64,000 nt of DNA, taken from positions 1,426,001 through 1,490,000 of the forward strand of contig JBHGNT010000003.1 of assembly GCA_043228905.1 (NCBI GenBank). Direction: 5' to 3'. This document shows, piece by piece, positions 1-12,156 of the stretch. The number at the start of each line of letters is the position of its first letter. Within the stretch, counting starts at the first letter, position 1. The DNA comes from Azolla caroliniana (lineage: Eukaryota > Polypodiophyta). The notes below the pieces were generated by a model. That model searched no databases. It had not been told where the DNA came from and worked only from the letters and a program-made list of their open reading frames with translations. The position numbers and the translations under genes were made by a program.

Positions 1-1
1 C

Positions 2-202
2 ATGGACATCGACATCCAGAACGCGCAATTACGTGCCAAGCGTGCATTGCCCGAACTAGACAGCCAGGGACGCCCCAAATGTTTCTACTGCAACAACTAT
101 GGCCACATTCGGCGTCACTGCCGAAAGTGGCAGAATCACCAACAGAAGCAGAACGTCCAATTGGCTGACGCTGCCTCCCTCTCTGAGCTCCCGAAAAACT
201 AA
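2..202 (+). pseudogene. gag: gag C-terminus with CCHC zinc knuckle (partial)
   Basis: A short frame, open from the window edge, encodes a CX2CX4HX4C knuckle (C-F-Y-C...H...C, residues about 27-40), the nucleic-acid-binding motif of retrotransposon nucleocapsid. The rest of gag is off the window. Its TAA stop at 200-202 overlaps the ATG of the next frame at 202-204 (TAATG), and the pol frame is shifted by -1 relative to gag. This could be a natural stop/restart arrangement or an indel in an old copy. Confidence 0.75.
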
Positions 203-3200
203 TGCGCGGGGTGCCGCAGGGAGAGCCGCCCCCGCACGTCCACGTCTCCACGTCCTCAACTTCTCCCGTTTCTCCCACGATCGAGCCGCCCCCGCATGTC
301 CACGCCTCCACTTCATCAACTTCGCCCGTTTGTACCACAATCTCCCGCCTCCAGCACACGACCCAAGAAGTTCTCCTCGACTCCGGCAGCAACATCTCTT
401 CCATCAGCGCAGATTTAGTCACCCAATTACAACTTCCCACGAGCCACGCACCGCCCATTAAAATCCTCTTCGGCGACCAACAACAGGTGTACCACTCACA
501 TACGCAAGTCAGGTGCATGCTCACCATTAGTTCCGCCCAGATCCACCATCGTTTCTACGTCCTCCCGCGCCAGTTGTTCCCAATCACCTTGGGATGTGAT
601 TGGTTCCTCCATAGTCGAGCCTGTCTCGATTTCTCCGCACAACAGCTCTTCCTCCCAAATCACATTCCGATCGCGCTCTTCACTACTCCGCGGGATACCA
701 CCCACATCAGCAACACACAGTACCTGATATCACCGGCGGAGCGCATCAACGACATCAGACGGCTCCTCGCCACCTTTCCCTCGTCTACACCACCTGTAAA
801 ACCTCCCTCGGTCCGTTTTCCGATTCACCACACGATTCCTACAGGCAACGCCTGCCCCATCAACGCAGCTCCCCGACGTCGCTCGCCTCTCGACCACGAG
901 CGCATCGACAACGCCGTCAAAACTATGCTCCAACAAGGGATTATCACACCTTCCAAGAGCGAGTGGATCTCGGAGCCACACATGGTAAAGAAAGGGGATG
1001 GTTCTTACCGCTTTTGTGTCGACTTCCGATAACTGAACCATGTCACCACCCATGACCGATACCCTCTCCCTCGTATCGATGACCTCCTCGACCAGCTTGG
1101 CAAATCAAAGTACTTCACCTCCCTCGATCTAGCCTCGGGATATTGGCAGATCCCGATGAATCCTCACGATGCCCACAAAACTGCATTCCGCACTAGGAAA
1201 GGCATTTTTCAGTTCACACGGATGCCCTTTGGCCTATCTGATGCAGGGAGCACATTCCAGCGAATGGCTAATGCCATCTTCGATGATCTCATCACCCGCC
1301 GTGTCGTCATCGTCTATCTAGACGATATTCTGGTACATACAAGCACTTGGGCAGAACACCTTCAAGTCCTTCGGGAGGTCCTAACTTGTGTTCAACGCTA
1401 TTGATTGCAGCTGCAATGGAAGAAGTGCCGATGGGGTAGTACGTGCCTCCGCTTCCTTGGGTACGTCATCTCCTCCGACGGAATACAAATGGACCCGGAG
1501 AAGACAGAAGCAGTCCAAAAATTCCCACGCCCCACCACAGTCAAGCAGCTTCAACGCTTCCTCGGCCTCCTCACGTTCTCTCTTCGTTTCATCCCACGGC
1601 TAGCCGACCTGTCAGCCCCACTACGCGCGCTCCTACAAAAAGACGCACCCTTCCTGTGGACCGAAGCCTGCGAATCCAGCTTCCTGCAGCTCAAGAGAAC
1701 ACTCCAAGCCTCTGACCTCCTGGCCCACCCTGATTTCACGAAGCCTTTCCATCTGCAGACGGATGCCTCCAATGTCGGCCTTGGTGCAGTCCTGCTCCAA
1801 TCCGACGACAACGACCAACTCCGCCCGATTGCCTACATCAGTCGGTCACTTACCAAAGCCGAACAAAATTACTCGACAACTGAAAAAGAGTTCCTCGCCA
1901 TCGTCTGGGCATTCCATCGTTTCCACCCATACCTTCACGGATCAAATACATCAGTCGAAACCGACCATCAGCCATTGCTCTCCCTCATAAAGAAGGCTCA
2001 TCCACCCGGCCGCTTACTTCGTTGGGTTTTGGCGCTACAAGATTACACATTCACTCTGCGCTATCGCCATGGTCCACAAAACATCGTCGCCGATGGATTA
2101 TCCCGCATATCCTTTCAGGCGAACCAGATCACCTCCAACACAATCGATTTCCCCATATCCTCGTCCCAAATGGCCAACATGCAACAACACGACAAACAAA
2201 TCCAAGATATCTGCCACCGCCTACGAGCTGAACCGACATCATCCCTCACCAAGCAATTCATGATCCAGGATAATGTCCTACTTTTTTGTCAAGTAGGCAA
2301 AGAACCCCGAGTCTACGTGCCTGAGCAACTACGCCAGTCTTACCTTCGTTTCTTCCACGATCACCCGTTGTCCGGCCACTTGGGTTTTCATAAGGTGCTC
2401 GACAAAATTCGTCGCAAATTCTATTGGCCTGGGCTACGCCACGAGGTCGCCTCCTACATCAAAGCATGCAACTCATGTCAGGCCATCAAATCACCTCAAG
2501 TGGCTCAAGGCCTCTTACATCCGATACAAGTTCAAGCTCCATTTGAAATCGTCGGATGGGACATTATGGGCCCCTTTCCCGAGTCACAAGGAGGGAACAA
2601 GTTCATCCTCGTCATCACCGAGTACTTGACGCGTTGGGCTGAGACGGCCGCTATCCCAGATGCAAAGGCTATGACCATCGCCTCCAAACTATTGGAGAAA
2701 ATCATCTTCCCCCACGGTTGCCCACTCCAAATCTTGTCTGATCGAGGACCCCAGTTCAACGGTGAGCTCCTACGCCTCGTTTCAACACAACTAGGAATCC
2801 AACAGTTATTCACGTCACCCTACCATCCGCAAACGAATGGGTTGACGGAGCGCCTCAATCGAACCTTAAAACAACAAATCTCAGCCTACATCGATCCGCT
2901 GCACTCAACCTGGGACCAAATCTTGCCCTTCGTTACGCATGCCTACAACACAACTGTGCAAGCCTCTACTCGCATTAGCCCATTTCGGGCCCTTTACGGA
3001 AGGGACCCGCGCTTACCCCCAGAAGTGGCAGTCCCGCAACCAACCACACGACTCCACGCTGACGCAGTGTCTTGGTGGTCCCACCTACAACAACTCCAAC
3101 CCCTCCTCCGCAAAGCCATCACGAGCAACCTGCACCAGGCACAACTACGCCAAAAACGACAACACGATATAGGCCGTGTCGACCATCAATACCACGTCGG

Positions 3201-3483
3201 TGACAAAGTCCTCGTCTACTTCCCCATCCGTCGTCGCAGTCTCAGCGAATCGCTCATGCACCGATGGATCGGTCCCTTCGAAGTTCAAAAGCAGATACGC
3301 GACACTACATACCTGCTCCGCCGCGCCTCCAACAACCGCTCTACCTTTGCTCACCAGTCTCGCATGAAGCCCTTCCATCAACTACCACCGCCCCCGCCCA
3401 CACTCATGCCTACGCCCACGCCCGTGTCATCCCCCCGTCTGGAACCGTCGTCCACGCCTCGTCGCGCTTCGACTGCACAATAA
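202..3483 (+). pseudogene. pol: Gypsy pol polyprotein (PR-RT-RH-INT), two in-frame stops
   Basis: One continuous reading frame of about 1,093 codons is broken only by TAA at 1030-1032 and TGA at 1402-1404. The aspartic protease motif DSGS is near base 379. Reverse transcriptase spans about 940-1500, with the YLDDIL catalytic motif near 1315-1332 and the LDLASGYWQI block just before 1156. RNase H begins near 1735 (QTDASNVGLGA). Integrase has an HHCC finger (about 2360-2480), catalytic D near 2560 (GWDIMGPF), D near 2740 (SDRGPQFNG) and E near 2850 (TERLNR), then a GPF/Y module (WIGPFEV, near 3270). No chromodomain is visible after it. Both stops fall in conserved RT blocks, so this copy cannot make a full polyprotein by normal translation. 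Confidence 0.9.
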
Positions 3484-3507
3484 CTTTTTTTTTTTACAAG
3501 GGGGAAT

Positions 3508-3766
3508 TGTGGTGGTCACATGGACCACACCTAGATTAGGCCCCTACCAAGCCCCATGCACCACACATAGACCACACCCAAATTAGGCCCCTACCAAGCC
3601 TCATGCACCACACCCAAACTAGGCCCCCACCAAGCCCCATAATTAGTAGAGCTAATTGGAGCGGGAGAACACCCTCCACGCTAAGAGAGAGTCTATAAAA
3701 TGTAACTTGAGACATAATGAAAGGAGGGCTATTCTTGAGAGCATTTCACATCTTGAGCATTTCACA
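3508..3766 (+). repeat. 3' LTR of the Gypsy element (end approximate)
   Basis: The sequence begins TGTGGTGGTC directly after a polypurine tract and contains a TATA-like TATAAAA at 3694-3700, as expected of an LTR promoter. Its first 140 bases hold about three imperfect copies of a unit containing TTAGGCCCC-TACCAAGCC. The right end is set at a TTCACA near 3766. The 5' partner LTR is outside the window, so neither the boundary nor a target duplication could be checked. Confidence 0.55.
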
Positions 3767-4266
3767 ATATAGAGATCGAATGGTCATTTTGTCGTAATTG
3801 CTTTCCTTTTTAAGCTTTCAACTCATATAATAGCTCCCAACCTCATATTTATAAGTTCTAACCATTTGTTGTTTACCACTATCTACAGATGGTGCATTCA
3901 TGTAACTATACATTTGTAATGGCCTAAGCTGTTTTTGGGGTGCATTGTATAGTGTTATTTATTGATTGTCATTAAATTTTCTACTAAATTTGATATGAAC
4001 TTGTGGTATCATTACCTTAATTATTTCATGCACAAAAAGACAACTAATTAGGTCGATCAATAAATGAGAGCATTGCCATGATTGAAAATTGGAACAAAAA
4101 CAATTTTGATTATTAACACTAAGATGGAAAGTGTCAATTACAAATATATATACACACGTATATACAAAATTCTCATTGGATAAGCGTGAAATCTCTATAT
4201 GCATATAACAATCCCACTCACTCCCACATGTTACATAATTGTACGGTATTGACAAATTTGTCCATG
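3767..4266. other. intergenic DNA, no gene seen
   Basis: AT-rich sequence between the Gypsy LTR and the 3' end of the macro/CRAL-TRIO gene. No conserved coding block is seen on either strand. The 3' UTR and poly-A region of the minus-strand gene probably lie in its right half. Confidence 0.5.
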
Positions 4267-7200
4267 CTACCTGACATGTTTTGGTGCAAAGTCCACATCC
4301 CTCGGGATTTCAAAATCCTCTTGTAATTCACTTAACTAGGGTTACTATGCACATCAATATCATGCCTGATACACATAAAAAATAAGAGAAATCAAACCAT
4401 TAAAAATGTTTTGTAAAATAAACAAGATATTAAGTGCTAACGCACAAACCTAACACCAATAGCTTTGCCTTTCTGTAGCAATGCCATTGGATAGTGCATG
4501 CGATGTGGGGAATCATTGATGGCTTAAAATGTAATAAAGATATACACTAATCTTCAAAATGTACTTACTCAAAAACAAAGTCGGGAATCGCTAGTTGATC
4601 TTTAGCAACATATGTAAACAAGTCATTCAACTTGTGCACATATACGACCTTTGCCCAAACCTACATATGCAAGCAAAATAACAAAAAAGAGCTAATCATG
4701 ATCATCTCTCAAAATAATGCATCATATACACAAGCATTGCGACATACTTTTCGCAAAAGCAAGATAATACAAAAAATCCGTCAATTTCTCATTAAATATG
4801 CGCTTGACAATGTCCTTAAGAGACATCAACAATCACATGAATGGAACCATCTACATAATCGGTATGGATCAAAAGGTGATTAGTCCCAACATTTAACTCA
4901 TTAAGAATAATCCCAATGTGTGCACAAGAGCCCCATTGTCGAACCCATGCCAAAAAATAGAGTGAAGAGTTCATAGTCCCACGGGAAAAAGCCACAAAGC
5001 CAAAATGACTTTTCATAATTGATAGGATTTCATATGCACTCCCAACCCAACATCCAACATGCAAATTTTTTATCATGATTACTGCTTTAATCAATACCAT
5101 TCCCCTTATACAAATGACACAATGTAGGTTAGTGCCAATTATAAAGCAATGCTACCATAATTAGAACTAAGGTTAGTTATGTAATATGCAGAATTCCCAG
5201 GTAGACTTTGCAAATATCTTTTCCGTAAAAGGTGACAAATATCTTTCATGGTCATTTGACTTGCTATTCCCAACAAACCAATGACTTTTGCATATTCCAC
5301 ACATCATTACAAAATGTTTCCAATACCCACACACACACATAAATGTACATACATATTTATGAGATTAAGGGTTTGGAAAACACACTTGTGAGTCCACAAG
5401 TATCCTCAAGAAGAGTACATTGGCCTTCAAGCCCATTGTCGGATGTACCATGTAAATCTTCTGCAACAAACACATCAATGAGAAAAGGTGAGATGCATGA
5501 AGTGAATGCCCAATTACTTGTGATGGGACAAAGGCCTACATGTAGATTAGCCTTGTGTTTTGGTCCCATGAGTTGGTGTACATGCTTCATCCATTGTGTG
5601 TCTGGAATGCTGATCAACCCAAAAAAAGATTTATAGGTTTAAACATTTTCAATGCAAACCGGAGTAATTTTTGCAACTAAATACAGTTCAATTCCAATCT
5701 TAAAAGAGTTCAAACTTTAGGAACTCCTCCATTAGTATGATCCAAGGGCCTAGAGAAATATTCAACTTGAAAATCTTAAAAACTTACAATTGTAGAGCTG
5801 CAGCAGAGTGGAAATAAACAACTGTGTAGGGCTTATTTATAATAGGTTCGAATTCCTGAAACAAATCCACATAAGCACAAGGTTTTTACCTTACAGAAAG
5901 AAAGAAAATGTGATTTGGACCACTCTTTAAACAGGTATGACTCAAAAGTATATATCGACGTGGTGAGATATGATAAACAAGTGATTGGAATGTATTGGTA
6001 TCTACTTTTTGAGATCAAGCTTGCACCATGAAATGAAAACTTAGGGAGCCATCCAACAGCAAAAAGGAGGAGGGAAAAGACTCTGACATCTATCGGTATT
6101 TATTGTTTCTTATTATTTCCTCAAATGCCTCCAAATTATTATTGTTACCACCCAAACGCCGTCAGCCAACCCCCAAAAAGAGCAATTATATATGTTTGAT
6201 TCATCCTTTTTTCTCAATTTTATGCGCTGTACGAACAATTATATGGTTAATTTCATCAGGGAGTTTTGGGAAGATAACAGGAACTACTCAAGGCCATTCC
6301 ATGATATAAAGAAAAACAGCAAGAGTACATTTTGGAGTTTTCTTCCCCGAGTAGTAAGTAGTAAATGAGCGGGTGATGTCGCTTGCCTTAACAACATAAA
6401 GAAGGAATTGCTCCAAACCAAGAGATCGCCGTAGGAAATGAGCGCCCACCACAACCATAACAGAACATCCATCCTTATCGATACCCCCACGATACCTGTA
6501 TGATTATGAAATGGCATATGGTAATAATATAGATTTATATAAGTTTTCATAAAGGGCATTGTAGTCAAAATAAGATTTAAATTATTAACATTTCAAAAAG
6601 ATATATTTCATATCCATCTGTTTAATTGCTTCCAAAAAATACTCACAATATCTTCATCTCTGCTATCCATGAAAGATTGGCTGCCTTTGCTCTGGCCAAA
6701 TATCTATGATGGAAAATAGTGTCCAAACCACCATACTCATTACTATGGCTTAACCATTTTGTCCATGACCAACCAGGAGGCACTTTTGAAGCTTTTGCCC
6801 ATTGCTCTTCTCTTCGACGATCAGGATCTTCAGTCATTACCAGAAAAGAAGAATCCATAGAAGATAATTCCAAGAAAGCATGCCCACTGTTCAAAGAATG
6901 TCAAGCAGACATAAAATCAATCAGATGCTACCTCCCACCATAACCAAAAAACCGGATTAGGAAAACAAAACATGAAATCAATAGACACATCAACAAATAT
7001 CAATGTACACATCAATGGATCAGAATTCAATCGATAGCACTAGAAAACCCAATTACACAAAAAAAAAAAAAAAAATCTAAGAAAAAACAAAGACAAAACA
7101 ATCACAAAGTGAAAAAAAATACAAAAATACTATTACAGGGAAAAAAACATAAAAACTGATCACAATATATATAAACCTAAACGCACAAAAAAAAAACATA

Positions 7201-10200
7201 ATAACCAAGCATGAAAGAGAAAAAAAAAAATGAATTAATAATATAATATCTACACTTGACCTAATTTTCATGAGTTGATGTTCACCATCTTTGGAAACTG
7301 AAGAACTCCGGTTGCTAACTTCGGTAGAGACCCCTGGGAGTGCTTTTATCCTTATCTTACGTTCAGATATATCATTCTCTCCGTTTTCTTTGCCCATTTC
7401 TGGTGGTAAGTTTAATGATGCATAATGCTCTTCAATTTTATTTCTAGGGAAATAAAGGAGGAGTAATCTGCAAATTGCATCCAAATGTGGTAACTCCTGT
7501 AAGAACAACTCTGACCATATGTTAAGAGAACTATACATTAGTCTCAATATATCATTATTGCTTTTTTACCTTTCATAGATATCAATGTCTATATCTGATG
7601 AAAGACATAAGACCACATCGTTAATCTTACTCCCTTGTCTCTCTAAGAATTGTCGTACAGTACCTAAGTTTAAACAAAAAAAACCCACAGTCCGCAAAGT
7701 TTGAAGTTAAACGCCTATTTTATCATGATTGTCATTATAGCAACTATTTGTGTTCGACAAATGCCTCTCAATCTATAATGATTGTCATTATGGCAGCTAT
7801 TTAGTTCATCATAACACCTATCACCTTATTGCAATATGGCAGCTATTTTGTGATGAGTAACAATTTGAAGGGTCAAAGAACTTTCTAAACTGCTATCATC
7901 AGAATGGCCATGCGAAATTTACACATAAACACTTACGAAGAGCAACGTGTGCAGCTTTCTCTCGAGGATATCCTTTACCCTCCATATAGTTACATCCAAA
8001 TGCAATACTGTATTCACCATTCCAAGGTATATTAGAACTTAGTTGCTAGTTCCAAGCTCTTAACAGAATTGCATTTATCAAGTGCAGATTCATTGAGAAG
8101 TCTTGAAATAGGTTACATTGAAACTACCTGTGAAGATCATGCTCAATTAGCAACTCTAGACATGATTCATAGCAGCGACTTAATGCATTCTCTGCAGCTG
8201 AATGATATTTCTCTACATAATTCGGTCCAACAGTATGTATGACCTTCCTGTCCAGTTACAAGATTATGATACAAACTGTTAGTAACAATATTAAAAGATT
8301 AAATTGTTTTTTACAGGGTTTTCCTATCTCATTTAAAATTGAAAAATAGATAGGTTTTAACCTTGCAGGTAAATCGTAAGCGCCTGTAATTTGTGCCATC
8401 CCAACTCTACAACCACCCTACATAGTTATAAAGAAAAAGATAAAGAAAAAAAACTACAATAATATAGTCAACAAAAATATCCAACTAAATAGCAAAATAA
8501 TAAACAAAGAAAAAATCAAATCTACATGACCAAATAATAAAACAGTTTAATTTCTAAATTACTTGGAGTTTTGATATACAATTTGTTCTTACCAAACTAG
8601 CGCATTCCTCAGAAAGCATAGCCCCCGCTGCAGCATGTAGTCTTGGGTTACACCCTTTTATATCAAGGATCTACATTTATTGTAAAACAACAATAAAAAT
8701 TAAATAAATTAGTACACAATTCCTCTTCAACACTAATCATTCGCAATATGTTTCCTAAGCTTAGAAAAGAAATAGGAAGCATGAAACTTAGTACATAGAT
8801 TTCACTAATCCAGTGTCAAAAAGCACCCACAACCGAATCTTGCAAAAATAAGATTTTAGTAGACAATTCCTATTCAGTGATAAGCATTTCCTCTATGTGC
8901 TTGGAATAAACGAACTGGTTAAAAAGAAGTTTAGCACATAGATTTCTAAGCTTCTAAGCTTAGATATGATCAACTTCTCAGTGATTATATAAAAGAAATA
9001 TTGTACATACATAGGAGATGCACAAAACTTACAATACCGTTTCAGCAGAAGAACCATAGGAATATTCAAGTAAGGCAAATACATAGACAAAATCAAATGT
9101 TTTTCAGCACTTAGACATGAGGATCAACTTCGAAGTCAGTGATTATAAATAAATACCGTTTCTCGCCTTCTAAGCTTAGATATGATCAGCTTCTCAGTGA
9201 TTATATAAAAGAAATATCGTGCATACATAGGAGATGCACAAAACTTACAATTATACCGTTTCAGCAGAAGAACCATAGGAATATTCAAGTAAGGCAAATA
9301 TATAGACAAAATCAAATGTTTTTCAGCATTTAGACATGAGGATCAACTTCGAAGTCAGTGATTATAAATAAATACCGTTTCTCGCCTTCTAAGCTTAGAT
9401 ATGATCAGCTTCTCAGTGATTATATAAAAGAAATATCGTGCATACATAGGAGATGCACAAAACTTACAATACCGTTTCAGCAGAAGAACCATAGGAATAT
9501 TCAAGTAAGGCAAATACATAGACAAAATCAAATGTTTTTCAGCACTTAGACATGAGGATCAACTTCGAAGTCATTGTATAATGAAAATTTTCACAAAGTC
9601 AATATGTACAATATTGTTTTAGTAAAAAAGAATCATAGAAAATATCATGCAGGTGTCGAAACATCCAACAATATCTGTTCCTCTATGACATCTAGCTCAA
9701 GTCTCTCACCCAAAAGAGAAAGAAGAAGAAAAATGTTCTTTTTTTCAAAAATAGAACAGATTCATCTTTATAAAGGCATCGCAGTTCACACCTCATGAAT
9801 TCATCCACATTAAAAACCATCATATATCACAAATCCTAAGGAAGAAAAATAATCAGTTCTTTCCACATTTTAAAAGAAGGCAATGCAGTTCATACCTCGT
9901 GAATTCATCCCCATTAAAAACCATCATATATGACAAATCCTAAGGAAGAAAAAAAAATCAGTTCTTTCCACATTTACCCTTTCAAGCTATCTTCACACAA
10001 AAAAACCATCATACGCACAGAATGAGGAAGAACTGAATTAGGTGCAAAAAATTACTAGAGAAAAGGGCAAAAAATTAATCAAAATATAGAGAAGAAATGG
10101 GCATTCTTTTACCTCATTCGAAGAGTTAACAATAGCATCAATGGAGAGGCACCATGGATCTCCATAAAAGACGTGGATTTTGGAGTTTAGCTGGGGGTCT

Positions 10201-10406
10201 AAAGGAAACTTTGAAGAAGAAGATGAAGACAGACGAGTCGGAGAGAGAAGAGGGTCATCAAAAAGGTCCACTTCTTCTTGACCCGTGCGCTCTCGGTCGC
10301 CATGGCGTGCAGAAGGTGTATTATTGAAAGGAGAAGGAAATACCAGTAAATCTGTCCAGGGAGGAATATGATGCAGAGAAACGGTAGAGAAATTGGGTCT
10401 CTCCAT
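4267..10406 (-). CDS. macro domain plus CRAL-TRIO domain protein (GDAP2-like, Appr-1-p-type family)
   Basis: Exons on the minus strand, in order: 10406-10113, 8670-8593, 8417-8362, 8247-8128, 8007-7937, 7663-7570, 7467-7261, 6886-6647, 6495-6387, 5855-5788, 5609-5540, 5460-5386, 4660-4569, 4330-4267. All joins keep frame and give 545 aa, close to plant relatives. Residues about 75-250 form an ADP-ribose-binding macro fold: DAIVNSSNE, LHAAAGAMLSEEC, GMAQITGAYDLPARKVIHTVGP. After a low-complexity linker, residues about 380-530 form a CRAL-TRIO (Sec14-like) domain: YRGGIDKDG, KPYTVVYFHSAAALQ, QWMKHVHQLMGPKHKANLH, KVVYVHKLNDLF, LAIPDFVF. Intron 9 has a GC donor (AAG|GCAAGC); the rest are GT-AG. 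The last acceptor is the weakest call. Animal GDAP2 has the same two-domain layout. The ligand and cellular role in plants are not shown by the sequence. Confidence 0.9.
8951..9575. repeat. tandem repeat, about 216-219 bp x 2.9, in intron 1 of the macro/CRAL-TRIO gene
   Basis: The landmark CTTCTAAGCTTAGATATGAT starts at 8951, 9167 and 9386, giving periods of 216 and 219 bases. The copies are nearly identical, with a few substitutions and a 3-base difference. It lies wholly in intron 1, between the exons ending at 10113 and starting at 8670. The short frames it contains (such as 9139-9333 and 9358-9549) are repeats of one another and not genes. Confidence 0.92.
9770..9985. repeat. two-copy tandem duplication, about 104 bp
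   Basis: A unit containing TGAATTCATCC, AAAAACCATCATATAT and AATCAGTTCTTTCCACATTT occurs twice, with GAATTC at 9797 and 9901 (period 104). It lies in intron 1 of the macro/CRAL-TRIO gene, right of the 216-bp repeat. Confidence 0.85.
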
Positions 10407-10664
10407 CGCCTACTCTTATTCTGCTTCTTCTCCCTCTTCTTCTTCTTCTTCTTCTTTCTCTTCTTCTTCCTCTGTTTCTGTAGATCACTGTTTTTCTTTC
10501 TTAGAATGTATGTGTCATGTGATGAAGTTTTTTCTGTTTATATTGTTAGGCATGGGATCTCTCTAAAACAGAAGACTTGTCCATCCAGATGGGCATGGAG
10601 ACCAATCTCCCGAGGTCTCGAAAGAGTGTTCTCGGATCGAGATCCTTCGGACAATGTTAAGAAG

Positions 10665-11337
10665 GCACGTGACCAAATCGAGAGATGGTTTGTTGGCACA
10701 CAACTTATTCAGTAACCGATTTAGATACTGGAATCAAGAGACGGTTTGTTGGCACGCAACTTATTCAGTAACCGATTTAGATTCTAGAATCGAGGGACGG
10801 TTTGTTGGCACGGTTTATTCAGGAACCGAACTAGATTCTAGAATCAAGAGACAGTTTATTGGCACACAACTTATTCAGTAACCGATTTAGATACTGGAAT
10901 CGAGAGACGGTTTGTTGGCACAACTTATTTAGGAACCGATTTAGATTCTAGGATCAAGAGACGGTTTATTGGCACACAACTTATTCGGTAACCGATTTAG
11001 ATACTGGAATCAAGAGATGGTTTGTTGGCACAGCTTATTCAGGAACCGAACTAGATTCTAGAATCGAGAGATGGTTTGCTGGCCCGGCTTATTCGGGAAC
11101 CGATTTAGATATTGGAATTGAGAGACGATTTGTTGGCACAGCTTATTCAGGAACCGAACTAGATTCTAAAATCGAGAGATGGTTTGCTGGCCCGGCTTAT
11201 TCGGGAACCGATTTAGATACTGGAATCGAGAGACGGTTTGTTGGCACAACTTATTCAGGAACCGAACTAGATTCTAGAATCGAGAGATGGTTTGTTGGCA
11301 CGGCTTATTCGGGAACCAATTTAGATTCTAAAAATAA
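10665..11337. repeat. minisatellite, 53-57 bp unit, about 12 copies
   Basis: A diverged unit containing ACCGATTTAGAT, GAATC(A/G)AGAGACGGTTTG and TTGGCAC..CTTATTC is repeated about a dozen times. Unit length varies between roughly 53 and 57 bases. It begins about 260 bases upstream of the start codon of the minus-strand macro/CRAL-TRIO gene, so it sits in or near that gene's promoter. Reading frames across it (10654-10881) are products of the repeat. Confidence 0.92.
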
Positions 11338-11835
11338 TTGACAAACTTACACTCTAATAGCATAATAATTGTGAAGAGTAAGCTTGACAAGATCCTAAAT
11401 TAGGACCAGAATATTCATTGGAACCTCCAGGCCATCATCTTGAGCACGATACCAATTATAATGAGATTGTGACACACGCCAAATATTGTGATTCCTTAGT
11501 CACGTGTTTGGATCTCTATACCTGATAACATCCCCCTTAGGTTTTCAAGCTCATTGAGCTCAGAACCTACCAAATGCAACCAACCTAACTTTCAATCACT
11601 TCGTTGCATGTCTTTGCACCCAATGTCATGCCATGTACCCCTCCCTCCCCCCCCCCCCCCCCAAGAAAAAAGGATACTTTAAGAACTTGAAAACTATTTG
11701 AAAGTGAGATGAAGGGTTAAAAACGTGAGAAGACTCGTATGGATAGGGGGTTCTAAAACCCCGGCGGTATGGAAGCAATTGTGCTAAGCAAAAGATGACT
11801 GGGTTCTACAAAAAGAAATGCATTCCACCATCAAT

Positions 11836-12156
11836 ATTCCGCTTTCTTAAGGTTTCGTAGGGTTAAACCTCCCCTAATCATAACCCTTCAAATAAACATC
11901 TTAGCTCTAAATGGAAGAGTGGCAATGCTAGCCCATCTCTACCACAAGTTGTGGGCTTCATGATTGCTCTCATTCTCTTGTAATTGTCTCAACCATTCCG
12001 CTTTCTTAAGGTCTCGTAGGGTTAAACCTCCCCTAATCATAACCCTTCAAATAAACATCTTAGCTCTAAATGGAAGAGTGGCAATGCTAGCCCATCTCTA
12101 CCACAAGTTGTGGGCTTCATGATTGCTCTCATTCTCTTGTAATTGTCTCAACCATC
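11836..12156. repeat. two-copy tandem duplication, 159 bp
   Basis: The block starting CCGCTTTCTTAAGGT occurs at 11839 and again at 11998, with almost perfect identity through CTCTTGTAATTGTCTCAACC. The period is 159 bases. It has no coding content. The high identity suggests a recent event. Confidence 0.92.

Larger units (their letters stand above)
1..3766 (+). mobile_element. Ty3/Gypsy LTR retrotransposon, 3' part, decayed
   Basis: The window opens inside a Gypsy element. In order it shows a gag zinc knuckle, protease, reverse transcriptase, RNase H, integrase, a purine-rich tract (CAAGGGGG, about 3497-3504) and the start of a 3' LTR at 3508. The order PR-RT-RH-INT is diagnostic of Ty3/Gypsy. 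The 5' LTR and most of gag lie left of the window. The polyprotein carries two in-frame stops, so this copy is not autonomous. It lies about 500 bases downstream of the 3' end of the minus-strand macro/CRAL-TRIO gene and does not interrupt it. The LTR end was placed by the TG...CA rule only. Confidence 0.9.

Noticed and set aside
4816-5100. A 94-codon minus-strand frame near the macro/CRAL-TRIO gene
   Set aside because: It lies in intron 12 of that gene, matches no family I recognise and has no splice partner in frame.
1-6386. The macro/CRAL-TRIO gene appeared truncated after exon 9, perhaps by the left Gypsy element
   Set aside because: Exons 10-14 were found at 5855-4267 with matching phases, so the gene ends before the Gypsy LTR.
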